From the NCBI GenBank assembly GCA_025345505.1, contig JANVCC010000030.1, positions 1,366,054 to 1,430,053 of the forward strand: a stretch of DNA of 64,000 bases, given 5' to 3'. The stretch is from Todiramphus chloris collaris. Its lineage: Eukaryota; Chordata; Aves; Coraciiformes; Alcedinidae. Positions 1 to 12,439 of the stretch are shown one piece after another. How positions within the stretch are numbered: the stretch's first letter is position 1; each line of letters starts with the position of its first letter. Below the pieces are notes generated by a model, which had not been told where the DNA came from, searched no databases, and saw only the letters and a list, made by a program, of their open reading frames with translations. A program made the position numbers and the translations under genes.

Positions 1-3000
1 AGGGCTGATGTGAACATGGCATGGGGTGAGCGTGGTGATGCCCTCTTCTCTCTGGCTTTGATCTCCAGGAGTGCAGGGATCTGAGTGCAACCCTGGGGGA
101 ACATTTCCCACATGCCACAGCATGGTGCAGCCACCCTGGGGGCTGAGCAGATCTGGAAGCGACAGCATCCTTTTCCTCATGTGGACTGGGTGCTTCCTTC
201 ATCTACATCCCTGCCTCCTAAATCCACAGGCTGAGGCTTTCAGAGTTGTCTTGGAGATTTTAATGCCAGTAAAAAAAAAAACCCAAAAATTTCCAATTCC
301 CACAGACAGCTTCAAAAATATCAACCTCAACAGCTTTGAAAATATCAACCTTGTGTTTCTGGGCAGCTCATGAGCTCAAAAATGCTCACAAACTGGATAG
401 AGTTAGGGAAGAGCAAGAAAAATTATGAAGTGCTTGGGCAGAAGGGCTTGGCCATGGCAAGAGGAGGCGCTGAGGGTAGCATGACTGCATTTGATGAGTA
501 AAATGTCCAAGAGGCAAGAGGATGGTTCGATGGAGCTGGCTGCTGTTGAGCAAAGCACAAGCCAATGTGGCAGTGCATCAGGAAATCTTCCCTCGCTCTG
601 AACTTCAACCTGTGATGAAACCTTCCCTCTGGGGGAAGTGCTGGAAACCCCTGGTTTTGTGTCAGCGATAGTGGGGATGGCCAGAGCCCGCGGGAGACCC
701 TGGAAGGATGCTCCCCATGGCAAAATAAAGCCCTAGGGAGAGTTGGCATACCCAGGCTCTTCTGATTCATCTGATCACATCAAAGCAGGTCCTGCGGGGC
801 TCAGTGCAGGCAGTGACATGACCGGCAGCCAGGTTTTGCAGAGCAGGAGCATGAGAAGCCAAGTTTACAAATGGTTGCTTGTGGCAGAACAGGAGTGTAC
901 AGACCCATTGCATGTACATGCACTAAATCTACAGGCCAGCATTTTTCTTCAGGACCAGAGCTCCACCTAAGAAAAAATCCTAATTCCATTTTCTGATACA
1001 CAATGAGACAATGGTACTGTCAAGGATTTTTAAATGTAGGACTCCTTTCAAAATAATTAGTGCTGCTCTTGACCTGAATTCAGGTCGTTAGGTTTTCCAT
1101 TTCCTCCCATCAAGAATTTATTTTATCATCCCTGCCACTACATGGATTTTTCTGCAGTGACTAATTTGAAGATGGTAAGCTCATTGCTACAAAACAGCAT
1201 CAGAAATGTATGGTTATCAGGAGTAATAGGTGCCAAAGGCACAAATCTTACAGCTGTGTATGGGGAAACAGCAACAGTCATCTAAATACAAAATTATTTA
1301 TATCCCATTTTTGTCTTAGTGCTTCTGTAAAAGAAAATCAATCCTTTATTTTATTTTTTTTTTAAGTGTCTAAGAAATAACATCATAAGCCAAAAAACTT
1401 CCAAGTTAGTTAGATTTCCTTTGTGGTGTCTGTAGCAATCCCTCAAAAGGGTTATCCCTAAGTGTTTCTTAATTTTGCAAGGATAACACAGGAAATGATT
1501 GCAACTGTGTTGAGTAAATACACAGCCTGTTTTTTCAATGAATTCTTTGTGTATTTGATTTCCATTTATACATCTGCGTTTTGGTGCACCAAAACAAATA
1601 TTTCTAGTAGGAGCAAAGGAAGCACTGAATTTTTTTCCTAAGAATTGACACTTTGCATAATGTCAGCTAGCTTGCAATTTGTCTTAAAAATCAGGGTCAT
1701 CATTTGGGAGGAAAATTGCCTGGCTTATACCACATGTTCTTAATATAATGTTTCAAATTTAAAATCTCAGTAACATTTAAAAGTTCAAACTGTGCTCTGC
1801 AGTGCTCTTCCACTCTTCAGGAAGGACAAGTGCGTGATGTATTGGGCCCATGATGACTCATCTCACATATCTGAAATAATCTGAGAAACCATTACAGACA
1901 TTTTTTTATTGCAAGAAAAAATGGAATTCTTCTCTGACAGCGGATAAATAATGCTATCATGTTTTGTCCATAGAAACTCTTCAAACAGGGAAAGAAGACA
2001 TCACATTCCCCTGATCATGTCTTCATGTGCCATTAATTGCTACGATAATCCCATTTCCAAATCCTTTGGTATCTGAAAGCCTTTGCAATTGTCATCTTTA
2101 AAGCCACAAACCAGGGGCTGGTTCTCCTGAAACCCTCAGTGTTCGCCCCACTGGCTCCTAGGCTTCACTTTTGGACATTTGTGGAGATTTGGGGAATTTC
2201 TAGCCGAGCAAGCAGCAGAGCTTGTTCATCTTGGGGCAGATGCTTCCAAAACACAGTGGGAGCTGGGGACACATGTTTCCAATTATCATATAAGAAGGAA
2301 AAAAAAATTAAAAATAACATTTTTAGAGGTTTCCAGATTTAGGACTAAGTGTTTATAAAACTGGTTTCAGCTTTTAAGAATGTATTTCCTGGCTTTGAAG
2401 CTAAGAGGAGCCCCTTGACTTCATGGGACTTTGGATGGGATCCCTGACTGTTTCTGGAGCTCCAGTGTCGGAGCAGTTCAGAGCCATGCACAGCTCCATT
2501 TGTGTTGTGCAAGGGATGGGAGGGTTGTCCCTGACACCAGCCTGACAGTCCCATCTTTATAAGGGTTGTTTGGGTTTTTTTAAACACCATTCCATAAGAG
2601 AAAAAAATGCTGTACTATTTTTAGTCTCTGAGGAGGCTTTGGACAGCCCTGGTCAGGAAGCATATTTGTGTTCAGCGATCTAAGAGCTAAAAAAAATAGA
2701 ATATCCTCAAAATCATGGTGTGTGGAAGTAGAGAGAGAGGAGAGCAGGGTCCTGCCTTGGGATATCAGTGCTGGATTTCACCCTGTTGTGACCTCCTCCA
2801 TGTTCATGTTTTGTCCAGATCCATTATAAATAGTATAAAAAAGCACAAGTGCAGTTGATCTAAATAGAGTGGATAGTTTAGTAACATTTTAAATACATAT
2901 CCTGTCCTTTTTGACCTCTTTTCATTTTTGCGTCTTACACAAGCGCTGAGAACCAGTGTTATATTTTATTTTCCTTCACGTCAGCATTTGATCTACCTCC

Positions 3001-6000
3001 GTGGAAAGCTGCAGTTATTCCATAAAGCCAGTCACTGAGGTAAATAATAGAAATCTTACCCCATAAACCTGCTGAAACTGTTGAAATGCATGAAAAGATT
3101 ATAGCAATCATTATTAATATAAATTACAAGAAAACAGAACATTATCTAAATCTGTTATAAAAAAGGAAAAAAAAAAATTTGAGTTGGTTTTAATTGCAAA
3201 TAAATAGCAGAATGAATTTTTCCAGTAACATGAAGGATAGTTTTATAAAATCAGTCAATCAGAAATAATGCCCCATCATCTCTGTTTCCTTCCATGCATG
3301 CTGAAGTGTTCAGACTAAAGCACTGATTTCTCTTATTCAGACACAGGGGGAAAGTACTGATAATGAACATTTTATAAAAGCACAGAGACCTTTATCAATG
3401 AAAAGATGCATAATGCATTTTCAGAGTTGTTATTATATTACTTTAGTACTTGTCTTTACACAATTGTCATTTGATGTTTAGGTTTGCTTGAAAGGAACAT
3501 CTGAGAAAGATCTCCTAAGTCAATTCCAATGCTTTCCAATGTCCTTAATGAATATTTCTTGCTGTGTTTATGTTGAGAGGTTATTTATTTGTAGACCATT
3601 TGTCTTTTTTTGTGTGCAAAGTGTTTGGGTTTTTTAATTGTATCAGTAAGGCTACTTGTGCAATGGTTATGTGTTTTCCCATAGAGACAGTCCTGCAGGA
3701 GCTTCCTGCATGTTGAGTTAGTGATTATGAAATAGGCCTGTCTTGCCTCCCTGGAGACCAGTTTTTTCTTAATTGGTGGAGATACAGATACAACTTGCTT
3801 GTCCCTTGATGGACATGCCTGATGTGTCCACACACCCCAGCACACAAAGACCTGGGCAGCCTCAGCCCCCTGTGCTGCTGGTACGTTGAGGGGCTTGGGG
3901 ATGCCCTATGGGAACCAGATTTTTGACCTCTCCAATCCATGGGGTCCTTCAGGATAAATCCAGTGTGGTTAGGTAGGGCCTGGCCTCTCAAAACATCTAT
4001 CTGTGTGGAGCCAGATTACTGCTTTTTCACAGTAATATTAAAATTCAGCCTATGTAGGAACCAAATTTTTTTTTTCCCCCCTGCTATTGACGGAAGTTTT
4101 CCATTCCCTAATTTCCTGAGGAATTCCTGAAAAATTCCCTGAGAAATTACACGAGAGAGGATAACCACTCTGGGTCAACTCAAATACTTTGTCTCAATAA
4201 CAGCAAATTTTGATCCCCATTTCACCCCTCTCATGCGGCGACAGGAAAGCTGGGAGATTGGTGCTGTGCCTGAACAACTCTGTTCACAGCACTTTTCCTG
4301 TGTGAGGGGAAAGTAAATAATAGCAATGCCGGGATGGGGAAAAGCTGTATCCTTCATTTTCTGCATCCTTCCCAACCCAGTGCTCGGCTGGTCCTTGTCC
4401 ATCACTGTGGGGTGATGGCCAGAAAAAACACTGGGACAGTTTTTCACCTGGGGATTCAGTTCAGGCTCCATCTACATCACCCTGGTGGTTTAATTTAATT
4501 GTGTCATATTAGTACTAAAAATAAATGGTATAGATCAGCATCTGAAAATCAGGCAGAGGAAAGGATTTTTTTTCTTTTTCCCTCCTGGTGTCTGTTTTAA
4601 CTCTGCAAAGGTTGTCAGAGCCAGAGCTGTGGGTAACACAGAAAACGTCACTTCAAATTGAGGAGTTTATCACTTTAGCTCTCCTTTCCCTCTCTTCCCT
4701 GGCCAGTCGGCGTCTGTCAGCACAACCCCATCTCTCATTAGCAACAAGGCAGGAGACAAGGCAGTACTTGGGTGATCTGACAGTTCAGGCCCTGGTTTTT
4801 ACAGATCGCCTTTAGCAGCTGAACTTGTCAGACATTTTGGGTAGAAAGAGCAGAAATGAGTAATGGAGGCATGTGATTACAGACATAAAATTCACCCAAA
4901 AGGACGCATAGCTGCTCCAGAAACCCCAAGCAGATATTTTAAGGCATTCACAGACTCCAGGGCTGATGAGGTGGCTGCCAGCAGTAATAAACTCCTGTGA
5001 TCCGATCCCAGCGTATACCCAGCCCCAGCCAGCTGTTTTATTTGGGCAAGGCACAGAGGGCAGAAATTCTCTTTTTTTGTTTTCACGCCCAATGACATGG
5101 TCCATACAGAAAGCCAGTGATTCAGGGCTGTTGTTAAATCTTAATTTTATCACCATTCCCTCAGGGGATCAGCATGAATGTGGCTTTCTTCACCACTCTG
5201 GGTTTCTTTTTGGGGGCAACAGTGTTTTGAGATCCTCAGGTTGTCAGTGCATATCTATATTAGATAAAGCACTTAAAACTCTGCCTTTGTAAACCAGGAG
5301 AAGCAGAGGTGGCCAGGAAAAATAGGGACATCTCGCAAGCCAGCATTGCGGCCCTGCAGCATCTGCTCCTCTGCCCCTCACAAACCCGTTTGGTTTCTTC
5401 CTCAAGGTGTGGGTCTCAGAAAGCAGAGGCATTTCTCATTCCTGGCCTGAATTTCACCTTTTAGCTGAATTTTGACAGCACTGACAATCGTTTTGCAATT
5501 TGCTGTGTTTCTGTAACATGCAAACAGGAATGGCTTCAGGCTGGGGTTAAAGCAGTGGAGGAGTAGATTTCTCCTCCCACATTCAAACCCCTAAAACTGG
5601 CCATATATGTCCTTGGAAGCAGAAGGACAGTCTGACCCCAGGCTCTCGTGATATCTAGACAGACACATAGAGGAACATCATACAGCCAGACAGGAGCATG
5701 TTGGACTGGTGCCAAACCCTGCGTTTGGTTTCTCCACCAAGATATTTGGCCAGTGGTCACATCTCCAGCTGGAGGTCAGACTGACCATGTAAAATGTAGA
5801 CAATGAAGCTCACCAAGTTCATAAACTGAGACCAACACAAGGAGCTGTAAGATGAGGCTGCTCAAGCCTCGTCCCCAGAAGCCTGATTAGGTCAGCCCTC
5901 GATGGCCCTGAGACAGCTAAGCTTCCATTTAATCATGAAACTTCAGCTCCTGCGTCCTTCCTTGTTCATCCCAGCCAAGACCAAACTGGCACAAGGAGTT

Positions 6001-6668
6001 TAATGCTGAGAATGGGTGAAAAATTTTTGTTTGCTGAGCAGACTGAGCTGACAGGGTCTAGAAGAGGGAGAGCCAGGGCTGACATGGAGCAGTGAAAAGC
6101 TAATGGGTTAGTGTTTCTCATTTATTTTTTCCAGTTAGTTGGAATACTTTCTTTCAAAGGTTTTGTTTTCCTTCCTGCTTCATTGCAATTGCCTCTGATT
6201 GTTTCAAACTATTAACATTCAAAAACAAAGCATGTTTATCTCTTTCCAATATCTTTCATAGCTGTTTTCATTCAAATCTACGCAATGAACTCAGTGTGAG
6301 ATAACTGATCTGACAAGGCAGTTTCTAGATAAAAGCAAAGGCAATGAGAGATTTCTGCTTTTGCTGCTGCTTGCTGATGACCACCAGGCACCTTGTCCTT
6401 CCATTCCCTGAAATCAATAAGCAACGGTCCTAAAGAATTAGCAGATGCTCTAGCTGGACCCCTCCTGCCCATTTATCGGAGGGTGCTCGATGATATTCGC
6501 AACAGCAGAGCTGTATGGGTTCATCCCCTGTGATTTCTATGCAATTACAGAAGGGGCAGTTCACAACCAGCTGCTGCCAAAGGTAGTGCCTGCTTCGGCA
6601 GTGCCCCCACCGCGCTGCCAGCACCCACTGCCGACACCTTCACTGCCTTTGATCAAAGGGAAATGTGA
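1..6668. other. Unannotated unique sequence, AT-rich from about 1.0 to 3.6 kb
   Basis: No gene, RNA gene or recognisable transposon is seen here. Open frames are all about 115 codons or shorter, overlap on both strands and match no family I know. From about 1030 to 3560 the sequence is AT-rich with long stretches lacking CpG, poly-A/T patches (1350-1365, 3165-3180) and a palindromic ATGCAT pair near 3410. Such composition is common in avian intergenic or intronic sequence and in conserved noncoding elements, but conservation cannot be judged from one sequence. Confidence 0.7.
3406..3418. promoter_or_regulatory. POU-dimer-like palindrome (two ATGCAT half-sites, 1-bp spacer)
   Basis: The sequence reads ATGCAT-A-ATGCAT. 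The palindromic octamer-related element bound by POU-factor homodimers (MORE, ATGCATATGCAT) is established; this copy resembles the version with one extra base between halves. It lies in an AT-rich stretch without coding signal. A 13-bp motif in 64 kb of AT-rich DNA could be chance, so function is inferred only. Confidence 0.3.
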
Positions 6669-6785
6669 GGAGCCGTTTCACTTGATCTGAAGAAAGCTTT
6701 TGACACAGTTAACTGTAGTGTATTAATTAACAAACTTCAACACCAAGGCTCCTCTGATGCAGGTCTCACCAGGTTTCAAAGCTGC
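6669..6785 (+). pseudogene. Relic of a non-LTR retrotransposon reverse transcriptase (motif A region)
   Basis: In the frame starting at 6669, 27 stop-free codons (6669-6749) read into LDLKKAFDTVN followed by a KL-x-x-x-G pattern. This is the hallmark of reverse-transcriptase motif A and the following helix in L2/CR1/Rex-type LINEs, where D of the FxD-like core and the KAFDTV block are highly conserved. About ten codons later the same frame gives LTRFQS, resembling the L-x-W-F-x-S-Y-L segment of these enzymes with W and Y/L lost. An in-frame TGA sits directly upstream (6666-6668), and the frame decays downstream. It is not part of the recognisable CR1 copies elsewhere in the window. I infer a very old LINE fragment. 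The exact family is uncertain, and chance similarity cannot be fully excluded. Confidence 0.55.
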
Positions 6786-7299
6786 CATGCCAGAGAAGGG
6801 GGGAACACTGATTGCCATGTACAGGGAGGTTCATGTCTTTAGGTCCTTCACCATCACAACAATACAGCACCCAGATACAGGACTGGCATCTGGGGTAGTG
6901 GCCTGGTGTGCCAGGGTGCTGGCCTGGGGTGCTGGGAGGTGCCAAACCTGCAGCGGGCTGGGGCCAGGCATCCCCCACCCACCCAGCCAAACTCACCCTT
7001 GGGTTAACTTGTAGACCTGATAACCCACAGAGAGGTTTCTCAGTGTGATTTGGCTCCATGAATTTTTAAAGATATAGGAAAAGTCAGGTTAGAACAACCC
7101 ATTTGCATAACACTTCCCTGGCTGCAGGGGCTGCCTGGGTCCTGCTGCCCCACCTCCCAGCTTGGCTACATCCACATTTGGACCTGCCATGCACCCATGG
7201 TCCTGTGGTTTTGCAGAAACCTGAGCCGAGGGAAAATGGGGTGGCAGATGATAGCAATGTCACTGTGGCCCCATTGCACATCAAGAACAAGCCATAGAA
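6786..7299. other. Unannotated unique sequence
   Basis: Moderately GC-rich noncoding sequence between the reverse-transcriptase relic and a MITE-like relic. Short overlapping open frames on both strands match nothing recognised. Confidence 0.6.
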
Positions 7300-7390
7300 A
7301 TTGGGTCAACTTCTTCTGGTGTAAATCAGCACTCCTTTGCTGAATCCAGTGGAGTTACAAATGTGCAAGAAAGACCAAAATTAGGTCAAT
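7300..7390. repeat. Degenerate old palindromic (MITE-like) repeat
   Basis: The stretch 7316-7358 carries GGTGTAAATCAG followed by a run ending GTGGAGTTAC. This is the arrangement of an old palindromic repeat widespread in amniote, especially sauropsid, genomes, which has TTTACACC-type arms around a TTGAAGTCAA-type centre. The downstream part (to about 7390) weakly resembles the outer arm ending in GGCC. The copy is heavily mutated. I recognise the pattern but am not certain of the library name. Confidence 0.5.
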
Positions 7391-7547
7391 CAGATGCACA
7401 GCTCCTTTTATGCTGCAATGTAACCCTCCTCCTCCTTCCTACTACTCCTCTGCACAGTCAAGTAGGTCAGAAGTATCTCCTGTCAGGCAGCTGGATCCAC
7501 TGAGGTAGTTCTGAAATACTCTCCAAATCAGCAGGGTATCAGGAAAA

Positions 7548-7552
7548 GGCAT
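7548..7552. repeat. 5-bp target site duplication, left copy
   Basis: GGCAT directly precedes the TG terminus of the solo LTR and is identical to the right copy at 8631-8635. Confidence 0.88.
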
Positions 7553-8630
7553 TGTGGTGGGTTGACCCTGGTTGGATGCCAGATGCCCACCAAAGCCACT
7601 CTAACACTCCCCTCCTCAACTGGACAGGAGAGAGAAAATACAATGAAAGGCTCATGTGTTGAGGTAAGGACAGGGAGACATCACTTAGCAATTGCCATCA
7701 CAGGCAAAACAGAGTCAACTTGAGGCTGTTAGTTTACTTTATTACCAGTCAAATCAGAGAATGGTAATGATAAATAAAATCAAATATTACAAACAACTTC
7801 CCCCCACCCCTCTCTTCTTCCTGGGCTTAACTTTACTCCCAATTTTCCCTACCTCCTCCCACCACCAGCAACACAGGCAGAGAGGGAATGGTGACTGCAG
7901 TCAGTTCATCACATCTTGTCTCTCCTGCTTTTTCCTCCTCAGAGGGAGGACTCCTCACACTCTTCCCCTGCTCCATCACGTGGTCCCTCCCACAGGAGAC
8001 AGTCCTTCACACACTGCTCCAGTGTGGGTTCTTTTTGCAGTCTGTAGCCCTTCAGGAACAGACTGCTCTAGCACGGGTCCACCACAGGGCCACAAGTCCT
8101 GCCAGCAAACCTGCTTAAGTGGGGGTTCCTCTCTCAATTGGTCCACAGAACCTGCCAGAATCCTGTTCCAGTGCAGGCTTCCCACAGGATCACAGCCTCC
8201 TTTGGGTATCTGTCTACTCCAGTGTGGGGTTCTCCATGGGCTGCAGGTGGATATCTGCTCCACCATTAGCTTCCACGGGCTGCATGGGGACAGGCTGCCT
8301 CACCATGGTCTTCACCATGGGCTGCAGGGAAATCTCAGCTCTGGTGCCTGGACCGCCTCCTCCCCCTCCTTCTTCACGGACCTTGGTGTCTGCAGGGTTG
8401 TTTTTCTCACATATTCTCACTCCTCTTTGTATCTGCAGTAGTGCTTTAAAAATTTTTTTTTACCTTCTTAAGTACATTATTACAGAGGTACTCATGAGTT
8501 TGGTCTTGGCCAGCAGCAGGTCTGTCTTGGATCAGTCTGGCATTGACTCTGTCAGACACAGGGGAGACTTCTAGCAGTTTCTCACAGAAGCCACCCCTGT
8601 TACCAAAACCTTGCCCAAAAACCCAATACA
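7553..8630 (-). mobile_element. Solo LTR of an endogenous retrovirus (ERVL-like)
   Basis: The 1078-bp element begins TGTGGTGGG and ends CCCAATACA, giving canonical TG...CA termini. It is flanked by an identical 5-bp direct repeat, GGCAT, at 7548-7552 and 8631-8635. A 5-bp target duplication is typical of ERVL (class III) integrations. The sequence matches my memory of an LTR family frequent in neoavian genomes. Read on the minus strand there is an AATAAA at 7743-7738, near the expected 3' end, and a degenerate TATA-like stretch around 8475-8467, so minus is the likely sense. No gag, pol or env remains on either side, so this is a solo LTR left by recombination. The long open frame across 7692-8441 on the plus strand lies within the LTR and is antisense to it. 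It is not a gene. Confidence 0.9.
8014..8300. repeat. About 50-bp imperfect tandem sub-repeats inside the LTR
   Basis: The phrase CTGCTCCAGTGTGGGTT and variants of it start at 8014, 8063, 8111, 8163, 8214 and 8255, with spacings of 49, 48, 52, 51 and 41 bases. Each unit also carries a CCACAGG- or CCATGGG-like block and a CTGCAG or CACAG block. In the minus-sense LTR this falls in the U3 or R part, where tandem repeats often act as enhancer arrays. That role is an inference here. Confidence 0.75.
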
Positions 8631-8635
8631 GGCAT
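8631..8635. repeat. 5-bp target site duplication, right copy
   Basis: GGCAT directly follows the CA terminus of the solo LTR and is identical to the left copy at 7548-7552. Confidence 0.88.
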
Positions 8636-11600
8636 CTCTTTCCCCTCCTCCCATTGTGGTCTCTCCAGTTGCACACCTGAGCACTGTTCTGAGTAGCAGA
8701 TGGGCTCTCAGGTAGGGGTTGATGAAAGGAGGGACTAAAGCACCCCCCAGAAAAGCTCAATCCGGGCTTAACTAGAGGTAGACCTAATTTCTAAATGTCC
8801 CATTAGTTGCATTTGCTATGGGCAGGAACTGTTATGGTAGCCCTCTGAACATCCTCGGCCATCCACCCTGGAGCCTGGTTCCTGAACAGTGGCATGTTGC
8901 AGAGACCTGCAACCTTCCAGCACCACTGTGTTTTCCTTCCCCACGTCGGTGCTAGGCCAGTTAGCACAGATTTGTCCACAGTGAGTGGAGCAACAGCTCC
9001 TCTATTTCTCTGCATAGCCCTCTTATGCAGAAACTACATGTTTTACATGCCTTGAACCAGTGAGACCAAAACAAACGCATAACATTCACTGGAAAACAAG
9101 CATAATTGAAACAAACTGAAAATGAGATTATCAGTGGAGTAATCCAGCTTCCTATTTTCATTCTCCAGGAGCAGTGTCAGAAGGTACTTCTGAAGCTGGA
9201 GAAGCTCGGCAAAGAGCTGTGGTGGAGTCAGCAGAGCAGCATGGGAAGTGCTGACGTGGGTGAGAAATGGTCTTGAATCACTGAACACATTGTTCGAGCT
9301 ATAATGATTTGGTGATTCTGTCTGAGAACTTTCTTCATGAATCATAAAATAAATAAGGGTCCTGGAGCACCACGATTTCGTACCAGCAGCCAAGGAAATG
9401 AAATCATGAGACTCTGAAATCCAGAGCTGCTCCCAAGTTTGGCAACTTCCCTCTGTGGTGAGGAATGAAAGCCATGTGCCAAGTCAGTCACAAATTATAA
9501 ACAACCCCAGAAATGGTGACATCTTCTCCCCGAAGCCTTTTTCAATCTTCTCTTACTCTTCTCTTAAATTGCTCCCTATCTCGAGTTTGCCTTATCTGCT
9601 ACCTGCATGGAGTCTCTAGATGTCTTCAGACCATCTGCAATAGGTGACTAACACCCGTCAGCACCAGTTCTCCCACTGGGTGCTTATGCAGCCAGGATGT
9701 GACAGGCTGGATAGTGAAGGGTCTGAATTGCTTATCACATTGAGATGTTATTGTAGTCACAACACCTACATAAGACAGCAATAGTAGCAGCTAGAATTTG
9801 GTCCAACAGCAATTAAAAAAAAGGATTAATACTAATTTCTGCAATTATTTACCACTCACAGGAAAATTAGTCATCTCTTTGCCATACCTGAGACAGTAGA
9901 TGCCACAAAATACCTTCAGTGCCATCTAGCTACTATGTTAAATGAAGACATAAATTTGCAGCTAGCGCTAATTGCCATAAGGGCCATCAGAGGCGTGATG
10001 TCCTGTTTGTACCAGCTGATGCTCTGCCCTTAGGGGTCTAATCAGGATGGTAATGAAAGCCACAAAGACAATTCACAACCGTAGAAAACTCTGCTTTAAA
10101 TGGATATGCACTTTAAGAATGCCAAAGTGAAATCCTCAGAATGAAGGCTAAATAAATAAATACACACACCCCCAAACCCATGGGATATTTCCTTCTACTT
10201 GTAAAAGCACTTCAGTGTCACCAGCCTCTCTGAACATTGCCAAGAAGGAACAACAGCACCTTTTGGCTTTAGCTTTTGTTCCATGAATATGTAAAGAAGC
10301 TATGAAAAATATCTCCCTCTCTGTCTACTTGTCTTGGGTTTCATGCCAAGTCTGTCATGGAGTAGTCTGGCCCTTGGTTGTCCATTGTCTCCAGGACCGC
10401 TGGACTTCTGTATAAAACACAACAGTTTTCAAAATTACATGGATCCATTTTACTGGTGATGACTGTACTGACCATCTATGATGAGTACGACAGTGATGTA
10501 TGTCCACACCACAACAACCTCGTGTTGTGGCAGGCTGGAAAGCGAGTGGATACCAAGTGACAGAGTAAACCTCTACCTGTCCCCAGATCACTCCCTCTGA
10601 ACCATCATTGTGTGGAGCTGAAAATGACGGCGACCAACCAGCCGCATGAAACATACAGTCATGGAAATGTGAGCTGGGGAGCACAGTCGTGGCTGCCCAC
10701 ATCAGGCTTATGGCAAAAGCATGCAGTTGCAAGAAACAGAGGAATGAGCTGATGTTTCACTTCCTCCTGTGGCGCAGACCGTGGCCCATTGCCACACAGT
10801 CTGGTGTGTCCTCGACCATGCAAAATGCTACGGAAAGCCAAACAAAATTAATTTCAAAAAGAGGTTGTTTTCATGACATACTGTATTTCAGTGAGGTTAT
10901 TCTGTTTATGGTGTAATTTATTCAGCTAAAACCTGTTTAGAAATGACCTTATGGTCTGGGTACGATGCTTATACAGGATACACACACGCTTATGCTCCCA
11001 GCAATGTTGAATGGCAGCAGTTGGCCAAGGATCAGCTCCATGGATGGAGCAGGCAAGTCCCCCTGCCCACCCTGCAGGTCTGATCCTGTTCCAGGTACGT
11101 GGTCATAAGTAGGTGAAACCAGTCCCACCATCAAGAGCACAAATATAGTCCCTGGCTGTCACAGCAGAGCACATCTGGCAGCAGTGCCAAACCTGCTGAT
11201 GGCAGTAGGACGTACATCAGAAGAGATCAGTGCCCATCAGAGCACGCTGAAGATATTCATCTCCTGTTTGGAGGTTCTCACTACCTTAATGCTGGAGAGT
11301 TTATCCAGGCAAAACGAGATTATCTCCAGGAGCAAAGAGTGTTGGCAATTTCAGGGATCCCAGGCCAGCTTCTACTGGATGACAATCTGTCTGTAGCATC
11401 AAAGTCAGTGGAAAAGATTTTTGAGGAATATTAGTAATTGAAATTAGTGCTGAGGAGAATATTCATCTTCGTATGGATGGACCGCAGAAGTGTGAGATGG
11501 GGCTTAAAAGAAGCATCTGTGTGGCACCCACCAGGAGACTTGCAGTCGATACTTGAAGATTGCACTGTGAGAGGTAGATTCTAGTGTGGCAAAAGCTGGC

Positions 11601-11699
11601 AGTTCAAGAAGAGGAGGACTGCAACCCTCAGGTATCCCTCTGAGCTGGAATTACCATACAGACACTTAAATAAAAATGAGACCAGCACTCAAACCTGAC
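8636..11699. other. Unannotated unique sequence
   Basis: No gene or recognisable repeat is seen. Open frames are at most about 125 codons and match nothing known. Composition is mixed and close to the window average. Confidence 0.6.
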
Positions 11700-11776
11700 A
11701 CCACATCTCAATCCAAGCTGTGCTGATTTACACCAGCCAAAGAGAGACCTGACCTGCAGGGCCAAATCTGGCCCAT
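11700..11776. repeat. Degenerate old palindromic (MITE-like) repeat arm
   Basis: GCTGATTTACACCAGCC at 11722-11738 is followed by GGGCCAAATCTGGCCC at 11759-11774. This combination of a TTTACACCAG inner arm and a GATCTGGCCC-like end is characteristic of the same old amniote palindromic repeat seen at 7.3, 26.0, 44.9 and 58.9 kb. The second half of the palindrome is not recognisable. Confidence 0.5.
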
Positions 11777-12439
11777 GGCTATATCCAGGCAGCGGCGGTG
11801 ATTTAAACACTCTGTCAGTGTCAGTCACCAGTGGGTCTCATTGAAAGCCAGATTTATCTTGTAATCTGCACTAGGAGGCGTAAACTGCTACTGCTGCTCC
11901 CACGCAAAATAAATCATTCCAACACAGCCCAGGGTTGGTAGCTACAAGCATCAAGCCTCATTCTGATTTATATGTCCTTATGCTAAAGTCAACAGTGGCC
12001 AAACACCAGCAGAAACCTTCCACCCTTGCCTACATGGTTGACACCTTGGGTTAATGTCAGAGGGACTCTGAGAGCAGTGTGGCATCAGGGGCCAGTCTTC
12101 TCTGTGGGCTATGGCTGGGGAGGTCTCTTAAGTTCTTTAGAGGCAGGGGTAAGCCTTCTGGTCAGGATGACACTCTACCCGGCATCTCCAGGCTGCTAGT
12201 CCCCAGTCAGAGTCTCCCTGAGCCATGGTGGTGTGAGCAAGTGCTCCTGTGAAGAGTGCGAATGAGTGTCATTGCTGTCCTGTCAAGGAGCAGCCCCTGT
12301 TTTGCTTGGCAGAGCTTGTGGGAGCGCATGAGCACAGGGGGTTAACTCAAACTTTAGGCTCACAGTTTTTTTACACATCCTTCTCCGGTGCTGAAACGCA
12401 GTCTGATGAAACTCAGGAAGAAATATAGTAACTGCCCAA

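Noticed and set aside
6583-6605. U6 snRNA-like 5' stem (GTGCCTGCTTCGGCAGTGCC)
   Set aside because: Only the short hairpin resembles U6. The following conserved U6 sequence is absent, so this is chance hairpin similarity.
7692-8441. 249-codon plus-strand open frame
   Set aside because: It lies wholly inside the solo LTR, antisense to its probable direction, and reflects the sub-repeats. It does not resemble a retroviral or host protein.
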